This document shows positions 48,354 through 60,445 of a DNA stretch of 64,000 bases, piece by piece. Position 1 is the stretch's first letter, and each line of letters begins with the position of its first letter. The translations under genes and the position numbers were made by a program. The notes under the pieces were generated by a model. That model was not told where the DNA came from. It saw only the letters and a list, made by a program, of their open reading frames with translations, and did no database searches. The stretch is taken from positions 30,711,525-30,775,524 of the forward strand of contig JANJXV010000010.1 in assembly GCA_024803745.1 (NCBI GenBank), in the 5' to 3' direction. Source of the DNA: Megascapheus bottae (taxonomy: Eukaryota; Chordata; Mammalia; Rodentia; Geomyidae).

Positions 48354-48890
48354 TTAATTGGTTCATTGACTTAAATGGGCTCTTGGTACTTACACTCCAA
48401 TATATTTGCTAAAAATTGCAGAATCAACACACTGAGAAAGGTTTGTATCATAAAATTGTACCTCAGTAAACATGTTAATACCAGGATAAGCATCTGAACT
48501 TAGAACTTTGATTGTAACTGAAATGTACAAATTTGTGATCAAATTCTGAGATTTGAAATGTTCACTGAAAATGTTTTGAAACAATATGAATTTCAAAAGG
48601 AGGGGATTAGTTAAATCATAGTATTTTCATACTATAAAATATATGTACCTACTGAAAATGATGAAACTTAAAATGGTATATTTTGAACAACCACTCTGCA
48701 GAAGCAGTAAAGTTTACGTGAAGAAGTTAATTAAAAAGTTTCCTTAGAGATTATACCTAATGACACATAAGAAAATACATTTAGGATACATTAATGAGAC
48801 AAGTACCTACTCAATTTTTTTTTTGCCTGTTTCTGTTTCTATTGGGTGCTCAGGTAGCATATGCCAATTCATAAAATGATTTCAGAGGTA

Positions 48891-48909
48891 GGGTGGGGTG
48901 GGGTGGGGG
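48891..48909 (+). other. G-quadruplex-forming motif
   Basis: GGGTGGGGTGGGGTGGGGG: four G-runs with single-T loops, an ideal short-loop quadruplex sequence on the plus strand. Confidence 0.75.
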
Positions 48910-49585
48910 TAGTAGTAAAAAAATAAATTGGGGTAGGAAAGAAACAAAACCAGGAGGAGGTTGAGACCTGGCTGATTCCTTAGCAGCTTGACTTAGGGGA
49001 GGGAAAAGATGCCTCTGAATAATAAGGATAAATTTCTTTCTTCAACTAGTAATAGGGGAAAGAGACAAAGACAGAGAAAAGGCAAAAGGTTACTTTAGGC
49101 CACCTGAGTCTCAAGGAAAGAGAGAAAAGCTAATGTTTAGGTATCATGAATTATGAGAAACAGGGAGGGGGTGCTGGGTAGGATCATCAGTTGGAAAAAC
49201 TAGCAGATACCAGATGGAAGTTCTGGGTGTCCTTTGAGTTGGAATCACTATAGTATGGCGTGGGAGAGTTTCCACTGTTGATGGGGACGGAGGAGCTAAT
49301 AGTATGTCTCAGAAATGTATAAGGCTTACCTATATATCTACAATGTGTTACATGTGTATTTTGATAAACACAACATTTATTATGCTTGACCCTAAAACCA
49401 GAGATGGACAGGGGGAGAAGATTCTCACCAAAGTTCAAGGAAGGAAGCTGCATTGTGAACACAAAGGTGCCCAGGATGCTTGCCAGTCATTAGGTAAGGC
49501 ACATATATTTATGTCACTTTTACCAATGTCCGCTACAACTGTCCATATTTTCTTATTGAAGAAAAAATCAGTATGGAAGTCATGA

Positions 49586-49790
49586 GATTCTGGAGTCAGA
49601 TTGCCTAGATTTAAATCCTGGCTCTTCTGGTTACTTACTGTAAAGACTTGAAAAAAAAAATCCAACCATTCTGTGCTGCAGTTTTCTGCCTTTGCAAATT
49701 AAAAACCAATTACAACACCTGCATCATGACTTTTATGAAGATGAAGTACATTATATATACAAGGCACAGAACTGATCTCACTATCCAGCA
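49586..49790 (+). repeat. MIR SINE
   Basis: TTCTGGAGTCAGATTGCCTAGATTTAAATCC (tRNA-like head with B box) then GGCTCTTCTGGTTACTTACTG, TGCTGCAGTTTTCTGC, in MIR order. Confidence 0.75.
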
Positions 49791-50438
49791 TGCTTCTCTG
49801 TTGGCATTCATTCACACGTACGTCATCTTGTTAATAAGACTGAAACTCAAAAAGTGCTTTAATTCTGAGAAGAAAAGGCAAGAAGTATACAAACATCTTC
49901 AGTACTACTTAAGGAGCAGAATTCACCAGGCAAACTGAAGTCTAGACAGTCTTCAGATCCTATCTTATGGTCAACACTGATATAACCAAACTCCCTGTGG
50001 GCCACACCCAGGCCAGAGGGCACCTGGGCAGGAAGCTCCCCAGAGGCCCAGCTCAGTGTGTTGTGACCAACTCACAACATTGCAGCCCAGCAACTAAGCT
50101 GCTTCACAATGGCAGTAATTAACATGTGTGACCAGACCAGTGGCAGAGGACTCCAGAAACACCAAAGCAGAGACATAAACACTTCTACCTAATAATTGAC
50201 CTCAATGGGATTTGTGGCCTTACCTTGAGACACAAAACATAAGCCAGGGTCAATTATGTGACATTTGAGACATTAATGGGAAGAAATCACTAACGGTCAG
50301 GTTCTAATAACACAGAGGAAAAATCTGCCTTGCTCATTCTACACTGGCATGTATTTCCATATATATTTTGTTCCTGTTCTAAGAGGCAATTTCAAATTTG
50401 GGACAGTCCTGAAAATATTTTCCAGTGGCCATCATCTT

Positions 50439-52166
50439 TTTTTTTTTCACTTTTTTTTTTTTGTAATTAGTAAAAGGGTTACATGATATTTGCCAGATAG
50501 AAGGTGCATTAATTCACATACATTGATACCCTTTCACATGTCTTGGTACCCATTACCCTCCCCCCACACCCCACACCCGTCTTGGTTTTCCCCCCTTCCC
50601 TATCAAATTTCAAATAACCAAATACAAATAAATTCAATATATCAGATAACAAAGTGAGATACTATAACAATATGAGATAACCAAGGGACAGCAAAGGAGA
50701 TGAGAGACAACATAGTACATTAAGGACAACAATCATTCATTATGTGGCTTTTGTTTCAATATCCTGGAGGTCCTTTCAATTAGCTTCATACTATATGGCC
50801 TTATGTATCAAGATTTTACTCTATTGCAGATCTTTGCTAGTAGAGCCCAAGGTTTCTACTGATTATGACAAATGACCATTGGGCCTAAGTTCCTTTGAGT
50901 CTGGCTTACTTCACTTAATATGACTTTTTCTAAGTCTTTCCATTTCCTAACAAATGGGGCAATGTCATTCTTTCTGACAGCAGCATAGAATTCCATTGTG
51001 TACAAATACCACAACTTGTTGATCCACTCATCAACTGAGGGACATCTAGGTTGGTTCCATATCTTTGCTATGGTGAATAGTGCTGCAATGAACATTGTTG
51101 GGCTAGTGGATTTAGTATGTACTTGTTTCTGGATGGCTGGGTAAATGCCAAGTAGTGGAATTGCTGGGTCATAGGGGAGCTCTATGTTTAGCCTTTTGAG
51201 GCACTGCCACACTGCTTTCCATAGTGGTTGAACGAGTTTGCACTCCCACCAACAGTGTAGTAGTGATCCCTCCTGGCCACATCCCCTCCAGCATCTGTTA
51301 TTATTCGTTTTCCTGATCCTGGCCATTCTAGCTGGAGTGAGGTGGAATCTTAGAGTTGTTTTGATTTGCATTTCTTTTATGACCAGAGATGTTGAGCATT
51401 TCTTCATGTGTCTATAGGCCATTTTTGTTTCTTCTTCAGAGAAGACTCTCTTTAAGTCTTTGGCCCATTTTTTAATGGGATGGTTGTTACTTTGGAGATT
51501 AGTTTTGGAGTGATTCAATTTTTTGAGTTGTTGATATATTTTAGATATGAGGCCTTTGTCTGTTGTTTGGTTGGTGAAGATCTTCTCCCACTCTGTAGGC
51601 TTCCTAATTAATTTACTAGCTATGTCCTTTGCCATACAAAAGCTCCGCAGTTTAACGCAGTCCCACTTATCCAGCCTTTCTCTGATTTGTTGTGATTCTT
51701 GGTCCTTATTAAGAAAGTTTCTACCTGTGCCAAGGAGGCCTAGTGTATCTCCTATTCCTTCCTGTAAAGTTTTCATTGTGTCAGCTTTTACCTCCAGGTC
51801 TTTGATCCATTTGGAGTTAATTCTAGTGCAAGGTGACAAAGAAGGATCCAACTTTAGTTTTCTGCAGGTGCTTAACCAGTTCTGCCAGCACAACTTGTTG
51901 AAGAGGCTATCTTTCTTCCATTCTATTTTTTTGGCTCCCTTGTCAAAGATTAGGTGGCCATAGGTCTGTGGTTTAGTATCTGGGTCCTCAGTTCTATTCT
52001 ATTGGTCTTCATGCCTGTTCTTGTGCCAGTACCAAGCTGTTTTGAGAATTATAGCCCTGTAATAGTCTAAAGTTTGGAACTGAAATTCCTCCAGCGCTGT
52101 TCTTTCTGCTAAGAAGTGTTTTTGCTATACGGGGTCTTTTATTATTCCATATGAAATTTTGAATTG
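50439..52166 (-). mobile_element. L1 LINE, 5'-truncated, long ORF2 remnant
   Basis: Minus-strand L1 starting with a poly(T) (its A-tail) at 50439, then 3' UTR, then the ORF2 C-terminal region reading open from about 50856 past 51893 (more than 340 codons) with the Cys/His motif C-x3-C-x7-H-x4-C. An in-frame TAG lies further upstream and the copy is cut before the reverse-transcriptase domain. Duplication AGTGGCCAYCATCTT at 50424-50438 and 52167-52181 (14/15 match). Least decayed of the three L1 copies. Confidence 0.95.
50856..51893 (-). pseudogene. L1 ORF2 C-terminal fragment
   Basis: Uninterrupted frame matching the last third of L1 ORF2p: K-L-D-P-S near the start, D-K-W-D and K-S/R-S-F-C segments, I-K-K-W-A-K-D, M-K-K-C-S, the zinc-knuckle-like C-W-R-G-C-G...H-C-W-W-E-C region and the terminal M-W/L-W-Y-L-Y-T-M-E-F-Y block. 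No endonuclease or reverse-transcriptase domain is present, so the product could not retrotranspose. It is a LINE remnant, not a host gene. Confidence 0.93.
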
Positions 52167-52295
52167 AGTGGCCACCATCTTAATCTGCACAATATTAGAT
52201 ACTTTTTCTTAAAGGAAAAATTATGTTTGCTGAGTGACTGCTATGTACTGATTTATCTATTTCTTTTAAATTGTTTGGAGACAGGATCTATATTA

Positions 52296-52502
52296 ATAAC
52301 TATTCAGTGGGTTGAGATTTGAGGATCATTGTTCAAAAGCATCCCTGGCAGAAAATGTCTCTGAAACCCTTATCTCCAATTCCTAACCAAAGAACAACAA
52401 AACAAAACAACAACAAAAACAAGAAGTGGTAGGGCAGAAACGCTGAATGAAAATTCCAAGTGAGAATGTGAGACCAAAAGTTCAAGTCCCAATACCAACA
52501 CA
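52296..52502 (+). repeat. B1-headed dimeric SINE, degraded
   Basis: GAGATTTGAGGATCATTGTTC, CCCTTATCTCCAATTCCTAAC and AAGTTCAAGTCCCAATACC keep the dimer order; an AACAA-rich insert sits in the linker. Confidence 0.7.
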
Positions 52503-53948
52503 AAAGCAAGCAAGCAAGAAAAAAAAGAACAAAAAGAAAACCCAATGTTGAAGGGAAGAAATTTCCATTTGTACAAATACGTATCAAAGAATGGCAGCAA
52601 TGGGAATCAAACACAGAAAAGTCGATTTTCCACTGACTATAAATCCTCCATTGGATTGATTCTCACATGTTTCTATGTCTTTGGAGGAATACAGTTTTCC
52701 TCCAGAAGGTCTTATACCATCCAACCAGCTTCTACCTTGCAGAAGCTCCCCACAGGGGTGTTTGGACATACATTTCACTTGTTCACAGTTGCCATTAAAA
52801 TCTTATTTTTCATTTGCTTTGTTTCTCCAAGGCCAACTTTTCTTTTTCAAAGCACCAAGGTCTCACTCTCAGACTAGTCCTGAGCATAACAAATCTTAAA
52901 AGCATTTACTTTCAGAAACTCCTTTTTCAAAGTTGATTCTACTGTCTTACTCGTTTATCCTCCCATATAAAAGGTCAAAAACAAAAACACAAATGAATTT
53001 CCATTAGTCTAATTTAGTCAACTTGATTTATAAACTTAAGTGCAAAATGCAAGTTGGATTACTGTGATACAAAATTATTGGACCCAAGAAATCTTTCATA
53101 AGATTTCCTATGGCAGACATTTTAAACATTATCTTAAAAAAAAAATTCAACATACTGTTTAGAAAACTGCCATTACCAAATTACAATGAACTTGTTTGGT
53201 AAAAAGTCTAATTAATGGAATCATTCATGAATTATTTCATCAGTGTGCATTGAAATGGCTGCTTCATAAGTGCCACCATCTTTCAATGCAACAATGGCTG
53301 GTTTTCTAATGTCCTGCCTCCAATTATCTTTTACTAAATGCCACTGTCCAGAAAGAAACAGAATCAAAGCTCATCATTAGCTTTCTCAAAAAAAAAGAAT
53401 CTACTATCCCTACTGTAGGCCTTCATTTCAGTAAATTCAAATTAACTGAGACAATTGCCTTCATGAAACTACGAAGCCTAAACAGTGCCATTAGACATTC
53501 CAGATCAGGTCATAGAAATGAAAAAGAAGCTTTTATCTTACTAGCTATTAAGATTTATTTATTGTCAGTTTCAAGGAATATAATATGATAGGCCAGGTAT
53601 ATTTCGTACCACAACAGGATAGCCTTTTATGGAAAACTATTAGCAGGCTTTCTATATGTATGAAAAAGATAAGTATACGAGGACAGGTTATTTGAATTGT
53701 CTGTAAACCTTTAAAATCTGCAATGGAGCTACTTAAATAAGGGAGGGACAAAAGGTGAAAAAGTGTAGCAATAGTGTCTACTCAGACACTGTGTTGAAAT
53801 GTTGAAAATAAACTGCACAACTTGTGAACAGGGACAAGAGAGAAAAAGTGGAAAAAAGTGAAGGAAGGCGTGACATTGTCCAAAAAGAAATGTACTCATT
53901 ACCTGACTTGTGAAAATGTAACCTCTTTGAACATAATAACAGTAAAAC

Positions 53949-54144
53949 TTTTTTTTTTTTTTTTTTGCCAGTGCTGGAGCTTGAACTCAGTGCCTAAGCA
54001 CTATCCTTGTGTTTTCTCAAGGCTAGACTGCTTAAGCAACAGCGCCACTTCTGGTTTTTCTAGTTATGTGGTACCAAGGAATTGAACCTGGATCTTCCTG
54101 CATGTTAGGCAAGCATTCTACCACTAGATCAAACTCCTGGCCCC
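53949..54144 (-). repeat. ID-headed dimeric SINE
   Basis: Reverse complement: poly(T), TGCTGGAGCTTGAACTCAG, TTTTCTCAAGGCTAGA, GGTACCAAGGAATTGAACC, TAGATCAAACTCCTGGCCCC. No clear duplication. Confidence 0.92.
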
Positions 54145-54159
54145 TATTTATTAAACACA

Positions 54160-54162
<3 letters not shown>

Positions 54163-54211
<49 letters not shown>
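54163..54211 (+). repeat. (CA)n microsatellite
   Basis: About 24 perfect CA units, 20 bp beyond the head of the preceding SINE. Confidence 0.98.
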
Positions 54212-54213
<2 letters not shown>

Positions 54214-54299
54214 TTATCCTGCTAAGAGAAATGGGGAAAAAAGAATTAGCTTACTATTTTCCTGGGTTTTAGTTTAAGTTATTCTTTACACAGACTATA

Positions 54300-54650
54300 A
54301 TAAGCCATTTGTAAACTTGGCTCGTGGCTTCTATCCATGGTCACTTGGCTCCGTGTTTGTGTCCTAGTAGCGAGGCAGAACATCACAGCAGTGAGAACGT
54401 AAGTGGCTAGTTACTTCATAAAAACTAGGAAGCAGAGAAAAGAGGAAATTAGACAGCCTTTCCAATCCCATCCTCAGCGACCTAATTCCTCCAACTAGGC
54501 CTCGGGCCCAACATATTATACCACCAACTAACGCTGCCATCATATTATGAATCCATCAAGGGACTCACCCACTGATTAGGTCACAGCTCTCATGTCCCAG
54601 TAGCCTACAATCTGGCAACTAAGCCCCCAGGGCTACGGCCCATGCAAAAC
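54300..54650. repeat. Possible rodent LTR/LINE relic
   Basis: CCAATCCCATCCTCAGCGACCTAATTCCTCCAACTAGGCC and later CATCAAGGGACTCACCCACTG recall rodent dispersed repeats with 'cttcctccaa..aggtcac' segments. Family not identified. Confidence 0.3.
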
Positions 54651-55028
54651 ATTTCATAGTAAAGCCATAGCAATATTTTCTGAACTTTTGGCTGAATAAT
54701 CTTCCTCCTATCTACAAGAAAGTTCATTTAGAAAAGACATTTCATTATTTAGTCAGAGTGCGAGATGATGCAAGCATTAAGCCCAATAGAGTAGACACTA
54801 GCCACAGGTGATACCAATCACCTAAATGCAGTTAGTGCAACCAAGAAACACGATTTTCCACTTCAATTTAAATGTCTGCATGTGGCCTGTGGCTAGCAAC
54901 TAACATAAATTGTCCTATTAAGAAAGACATAGTCTCAAAGTATTCTGTGCTTTGCAAAAATGAGTGTGTGCTCAGAGAAGCAGTTTGTGCTAGTCCTCTT
55001 ATTCATTCTATTGACAGCTTAAAAATAC

Positions 55029-55107
55029 AGGCTGGGATATAGCTCAGTGGCAAAGCACTTGCCTAGCAAGTGCAACACCCTAGGTTTGATCCCCAGTACC
55101 CCCCCCA
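55029..55107 (+). repeat. ID SINE (monomeric)
   Basis: GGCTGGGATATAGCTCAGTGG, GCACTTGCCTAGCAAGTGC, TTTGATCCCCAGTACC then a C/A tail: close to the classic ID consensus. Confidence 0.9.
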
Positions 55108-55139
55108 AAAGACAGAAATTACTATACAATTTATATTCT

Positions 55140-55370
55140 GCTAGGTACCACTGACTCACACATGTAAATCCTAGCAATTTAGGAGACTAATCTCTGAGGA
55201 TGGCAATTGGAAGCCAGACTGGGTAAGAAAGTACATGACACTCTTATTTCCAATTAACTACCACTATCCCCTAAAAAAAAATCCAGAGGTAGTTCAAGTG
55301 GTAAAGTTCTAGCCTTGAGCAAAAAAATCTCAGGGACAACAGTAGGCCTTGAGTTCATACAGGTGGACAT
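55140..55370 (+). repeat. B1-headed dimeric SINE
   Basis: ACACATGTAAATCCTAGCAA, GACACTCTTATTTCCAATTAACTAC, CAAGTGGTAAAGTTCTAGCCTTGAGC, ending GAGTTCATACAGGTGGAC and running straight into the ACAT/CA tract. Confidence 0.85.
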
Positions 55371-55390
55371 ACACACACATACACATACAT

Positions 55391-55425
<35 letters not shown>
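55369..55425 (+). repeat. (ACAT)n/(CA)n microsatellite in SINE tail
   Basis: ACAT tetramers followed by CA dimers in the tail position of the preceding SINE. Confidence 0.97.
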
Positions 55426-57461
55426 ATGTTATTCTATACTAGCTCACAATTTGGATCACCTTATAAAGAAATTCTTAACACATCTCATATGAACACAATG
55501 GTAGCCAGAGAAATTTGGGGAACATTTTGATAGTATTAGTCTAGTAGAGATCAAAGTCCAGACCTAATAAGGGAAGATGCTATGTTAGCAAGACTGATCT
55601 CAGAATACTTGCTTTATTTTTTCTATTCTTCAGCCTAGGGGGACTAGTTCCCTGCTTATTCCCTATGGAACTGCCCCAATCCAATTTTCACCCTTTCTCC
55701 AAGAAGAATCCCTGGGGGTCTCACGGGGACTGCATGGTTTCCACTGGACATATCTCTTTCACTGTGGCTCTGTGGAAGCCAAAAGACATTCCCTTGGTCC
55801 AGACTGCTGATGGCTAGTTTCAAGGTTAGAAACATTTAATTCTGTAACTTCAACCTGTACATGGAACACAATCAAAGCAAATGGATCAGGTTCCTAGTTC
55901 TCCTAAGGATTTTGCTACTAAAAGTCAATGTTAAGGAGGGGATTCCTCAGTTCTCAAGATCAGGGTCTAAAATTTATTTATAATCAGCAGTAGGTAAATT
56001 CAGGAAGCCATTTCATCAATGGAATAAGATGGCCTTACAAGTATTTTAAGTGTACTACAGCATCTGAGGCCCAAATACCCAAGAAATTTTAGAAAATCTA
56101 TTTTCCTGAAAACCAAATAAAAAGTATACGCCATAAATTTCCATAAATCTTAGCAATTTTATTTTACCACACTTAAAAAAAAACTACCAACTTCTGGCTA
56201 CAATTTGCTTTGATTAGGGACTTCTGTAATTTAGTAACTGCAATTTACATGGGAATTACAGAATATGCTAACTAGCTAAGTAGGAGTTCATTTACCTTGT
56301 AATTGTAACTATAACAATGTACTCTAGTTTGCTTTACTCATGTTTATATGAGTCACTCACAGAACTAAATACCACATTTCCAGGATAAACATTCAGTGAT
56401 GCTCATTTTCTCCTCAATATTTTAAAATTGATGTTTTTTAAACTATAACTATATCGCTGTATTCCACTGGTTATCACACTCTGTCTTGTGATTCAGGCAG
56501 AAAAGCATGCTCACAGTGAAGAGAGGCAATCCTGGTAAAGTGTGCTCATCCTCCCAGGACAGTATCTTCTTGGTAGACTCATCATCACTCAAGACCGGCC
56601 TTTAATCTTACAAATTCGTAACTATGATGATCACTAAAGGTTCACGCTAATCACACTCTAGTGGCATTAACATGCCACCAGAGTACTTCGCTGTTCAAAA
56701 CAACCAAGTATATGCAGGAATCTGATGATCAATGTATCTCCCAAGAGCACAAGTTCAGTATGAGGAGGCTAAATTGTAAACAAATGGACATATTGGAAGT
56801 GCAGAACAGAATAGTTTTGTATGTGGCTTCCTGTGTAGCCTGATGCTGTGTACCATGAAATGCAGGTAGACTGAGCACAGCTAACTGATGAGGGTAAGCC
56901 CACTTTCAAAGTCAAGTATGGAACCTGGGCAGTCAGATTTCAAACACTCAGGCATAATATAAACATGATCTATGAAAATCCTGCTGCTACTCTATTGGGA
57001 CAGGGTAACTTCTCTGTGAACAGACCAGGATACCACCTCAAACTTGCTCTCCTACTCCAGTCTCCCAAATTTTAGTTCTCTGAATTTCCCTACAAACAAA
57101 TTTCTTTTCAGGGTAGCATGTTAGTAACCTTAACTACATTATAATGCTGCCTTGACAGTCACTAAATCTCTCTGCTAACTTTGTATAGCCTTGTGTGATG
57201 CATTCATCACTCTCTTTTTACAGTCTCTTCCCAGAGGCTGCTTTCATCCTATGATCACTAGAATCTCCATCAAACTCAAAGCACATACACTAAGCCACAT
57301 GAACGCTATAGATTGCAATTGTTGTAAAGGGGACCAACAAAGGGGCTCGAGGAGCTCTCCAGGTATATTTGGTTTGCCTTATTTTTATGAGGGAAGCCGA
57401 GAGGGCACAGGAATCACTCAAGGTGACAAAACAATACTTTTCAAAGTATTGGGAAACGAAT

Positions 57462-57692
57462 ATTGCCAGGCAACAGAGACTTGCCTGTAGTCTTAGCTAC
57501 GCAGGAGCCTGAGACCTGAAAATCATGGTTTGATGTCAGCCCAAGCAGGAAAGTCCATGAGACTCTTCTCTCCAGTTAACCACCAAAAAGCCAGAAGTGG
57601 AGCTGAGGCTCAAGTGGTAGACCACTAATCTTGAGTAAAAATGCGGGGACAGAGTGCAGGCCCTGAGTTCAAGCCCTAGGACCAGCACCAAA
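57462..57692 (+). repeat. B1-headed dimeric SINE
   Basis: CTTGCCTGTAGTCTTAGCTAC, GACTCTTCTCTCCAGTTAACCACC, GGCTCAAGTGGTAGACCACT, CCTGAGTTCAAGCCCTAGGA and an A/C-rich tail. Confidence 0.92.
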
Positions 57693-58047
57693 TCAAACCA
57701 AACTATTATATCAAGAGTTATACTGCTTATGAGCAAATAAAACAATAACTCCTTGATGAGATCTAGACTCACTTTTCACAAGACTTAACTGCCTCCTTTC
57801 CTGAGTGCTTCCTGTGGTCCTGCCCCACAAGGTCTAAGTAACATCTCCAAACACATTTGTCTCTCCAGAGACATCATTCATTTTTTCAATCTCCTAATTT
57901 TTAACATGTCTATTTCCTTTACAATTCTCTTTCTAAATCTCACATTTTAATAAGTGCTACACAATTCCATTATCCCCCAAAGTGTAAATACTTTTAAAAG
58001 GTTATCATTTAACACTATGCTACATTCCCAGTATATATAACCTGCTT

Positions 58048-58175
58048 ATTCCTCTAAATCCTATGAAATAGGGAGCTGGTTTCATGGGTAAAGTGACAAA
58101 GAAACTTGCCTCAAATCACACAGCAGAGAAGCTGAGAGGGCTGAAATTTCAGCATATGTTTATCTGACTTCCCAA
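58048..58175 (-). repeat. MIR/L2-type relic
   Basis: CTATGAAATAGGGAGCTG, AAAGTGACAAAGAAACTTGCCTCAAATCACACAGCAGAGAAGCTGAG match the complement of MIR ('cttgcccaaggtcacacagctag'). Confidence 0.55.
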
Positions 58176-58383
58176 ACACAAAACTGCATACCTCTAGGGA
58201 ATGAAGCAAATGATAGTTTACCATGTTTCTGATGCCAAAAAAAAAAAACAACAACATGCATTCTACTCCAGAGTGTACTCACACTCAAAAGCTCTTCCAT
58301 AAAACTACTATAAACTACTCGGTGATAACTAGGTGAAGCAAAAATGACTATCCAAATAAAAACCTACATAGAGTTTTTAAACC

Positions 58384-58552
58384 AAAGGTTTTCAACCTCT
58401 ATACTACTGACATTTTGGACAGGATAGCCTTTTGTGGTAGAGGTTGGCCTGTGCTTTGTAGGGTGTATCGCAGCATATTTATCCCTTTACCCATCAATTG
58501 CCACCCCAGTAGCAACAATGAAAAACATACACGCATACTGCCAAATATGAAA
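58384..58552 (-). mobile_element. MER5A-like hAT DNA transposon relic
   Basis: Ordered matches to the MER5A complement: GTTTTCAACCTCTATACTACTGACATTTTGGAC, GGATAGCCTTTTGTGG, GGCCTGTGCTTTGTAGGGTG, GCAGCATATTTATCCC, CAATTGCCACCCCAGTAGCA, ATACTGCCAAATATG. Non-autonomous; no coding capacity. Confidence 0.8.
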
Positions 58553-59343
58553 ATAAGGTAAAACTGAGCTCTAGGGAGAGCCATTGAGTTAGGATAATTG
58601 CCCAACATCAGACCAGTAAAACAAGTTCCTATTCCAAGAACAAGCCTACTAAATCTCAGTTCCATGAGGAGCTATGGCTCCATTAAAGGAAGAACCTGCC
58701 AAGGTGGATAACATGTCCAGCTGTACAGAAGCTAGAATGCAGCGTGTCTACTTTACTTTCTGGTGGTAGAGATCAAGCTCTTGCATACAATAAGGTGAAC
58801 ATAGCCAGTCTTTGGCAACCACTGTTCAGTTTCCAGACTCCATCCAAAACCTCATGCTGGTCATGAATTTAAACTTAAACCCAGAAATGTACATAGCACT
58901 GCTGCAAACAGTCATAGTAAACGCCACAGCAATGACACATGGGAAGAAGATATGCAATTCACTATGCAACTCATTCATATGGATTACCAAATTATCCTTC
59001 AATATCTTCAACAGCCCTATAAATGTTCTTATTCTTATCTGTGTTTTATGAATGAAGAAACGCTGAGGCTGAAGTCAGGCTCCTGAATCTGTTTTTAATT
59101 ACTAACTGCAGTGCATCAAAGAACTATAGGGTTATCCCCTCCTTGGTCCTTTGTGGTCCACCTCTAGTAATGTGCTTTTCCTCAGCTATTATCAAATGCC
59201 CTTATAAAGACACACTGCTAGTACCTTGCACAAATCTGACGTCATTGTACTGATCTTGGATGCTCTTTGGGTCTAAGAAATCAACCTGTTTATCTAAACA
59301 GAGGTCCAACTCCCATTTTCCAGCTAAAGAAGACTTATATTAT

Positions 59344-59459
59344 GGGACTTGGTAGGATGTATAGACTTAGACTTAATACTCAGAAGGGTAAGACAAAAGG
59401 ATTGCAAACTGGAGGCCGGCCTGAAGTACACAGCAAGACCTTATCTCAAAAAAAGACAC
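59344..59459 (+). repeat. B1-like SINE
   Basis: CTCAGAAGGGTAAGACAAAAGGATTGCAAACTGGAGGCCGGCCTG...CAGCAAGACCTTATCTCAAAA, A-tail leading into a GGGA tract. Confidence 0.8.
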
Positions 59460-59462
59460 ACA

Positions 59463-59577
59463 GGAAGAAAGGGAGGGAGGGAGGGAGGGAGGGAGGGAGG
59501 GAGGGAGGGAGGGGAAGAAGGAAGGGAGGGAGGGGAGGGAGGGAAGGGAGGGGAGGGGGAGTTGGGAGGGGGAGGAG
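59463..59577 (+). repeat. (GGGA)n polypurine tract
   Basis: About 11 perfect GGGA units followed by imperfect ones, in the tail position of the B1. Gly/Arg/Glu and Pro/Ser frames here are repeat artefacts. Confidence 0.97.
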
Positions 59578-60304
59578 TACCCTGTCCTGGAAGGGATGCT
59601 GTAGCCCATGGTCTATGAAGGTAGGAGAGTTCCCTTTTGTCAGGACATGCTAACCAAGGCTCTGGCAGACATTCTTTCCCAGACTTCCCTGCCCCTGCTG
59701 AGCCACACTGAGCCTTTCCCATCTCTTGTCTACCAAGTAAAATTTTTCTACCAACAGAGTGTGCCTTTCATGACTTCCTCATTCTTAAGGAACAGGTTTG
59801 ACACTAGCCTAAGTGAACATAAACCATAAAACATTTCACATAAGCTTATAAAATACTGTAGCCATGCCCTCACACATGGAGGACTCAGCTCTGGAAATCT
59901 TCAGCTGTAGCTTTTAGTTTCGTACTGTCTTAACAAAGCCTGTCTACATTGTGAGGAGCCGGAGAAGACATTCAGAACTCAAAGGGCCTGAGCAGTGGGG
60001 GGTGGGGGGGGGGCGCGCAGCAAGGATGGGCAGCTCCAATACAGCTTCATGTATTAACTGCTTTATCAAGTGTAGAACTTGCTCAGTTAATATTTGAAAA
60101 CCACAAGTTTTCTGAGTAAATATATCATTCCTTGAACTTTGAGATTTTGGCACTGGGGCCAGGAGGGCCTTTAAAATCACTTAAAAATCTGCTTTGAACT
60201 AAGAATCTCTTCTGGATCATTTTGTGTCAGGAAAAAACAATTCTAGAAGTTATTGGAGCCACATGGGAAAAAATAGCTAACCTCAAATGCTCACTTCTAA
60301 CCTA

Positions 60305-60445
60305 AACTAACTAGCTGTGAAATCTGAAACAGGTTACGTAACCTGGCTGAGACTACTTCCTCAACAATACACTAGGACTAAAATACCTTCATCTCTTAGC
60401 CATGATAAAGATTAAATGAAGACAGGGCTGTAAATTATCTCAGTT
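60305..60445 (+). repeat. MIR SINE relic
   Basis: CTAACTAGCTGTGAAATCTG, GGTTACGTAACCTGGCTGAG, ACTTCCTCAACAATACACTAGGAC, TAAAGATTAAATGAAG in MIR order. Confidence 0.65.

Noticed and set aside
17083..55425. CRISPR-like regular repeats
   Set aside because: Only microsatellites and dispersed SINEs; no repeat-spacer pattern, and the context is mammalian.
59267..59722. Gly/Arg-rich and Pro/Ser-rich ORFs
   Set aside because: Products of the GGGA tract.
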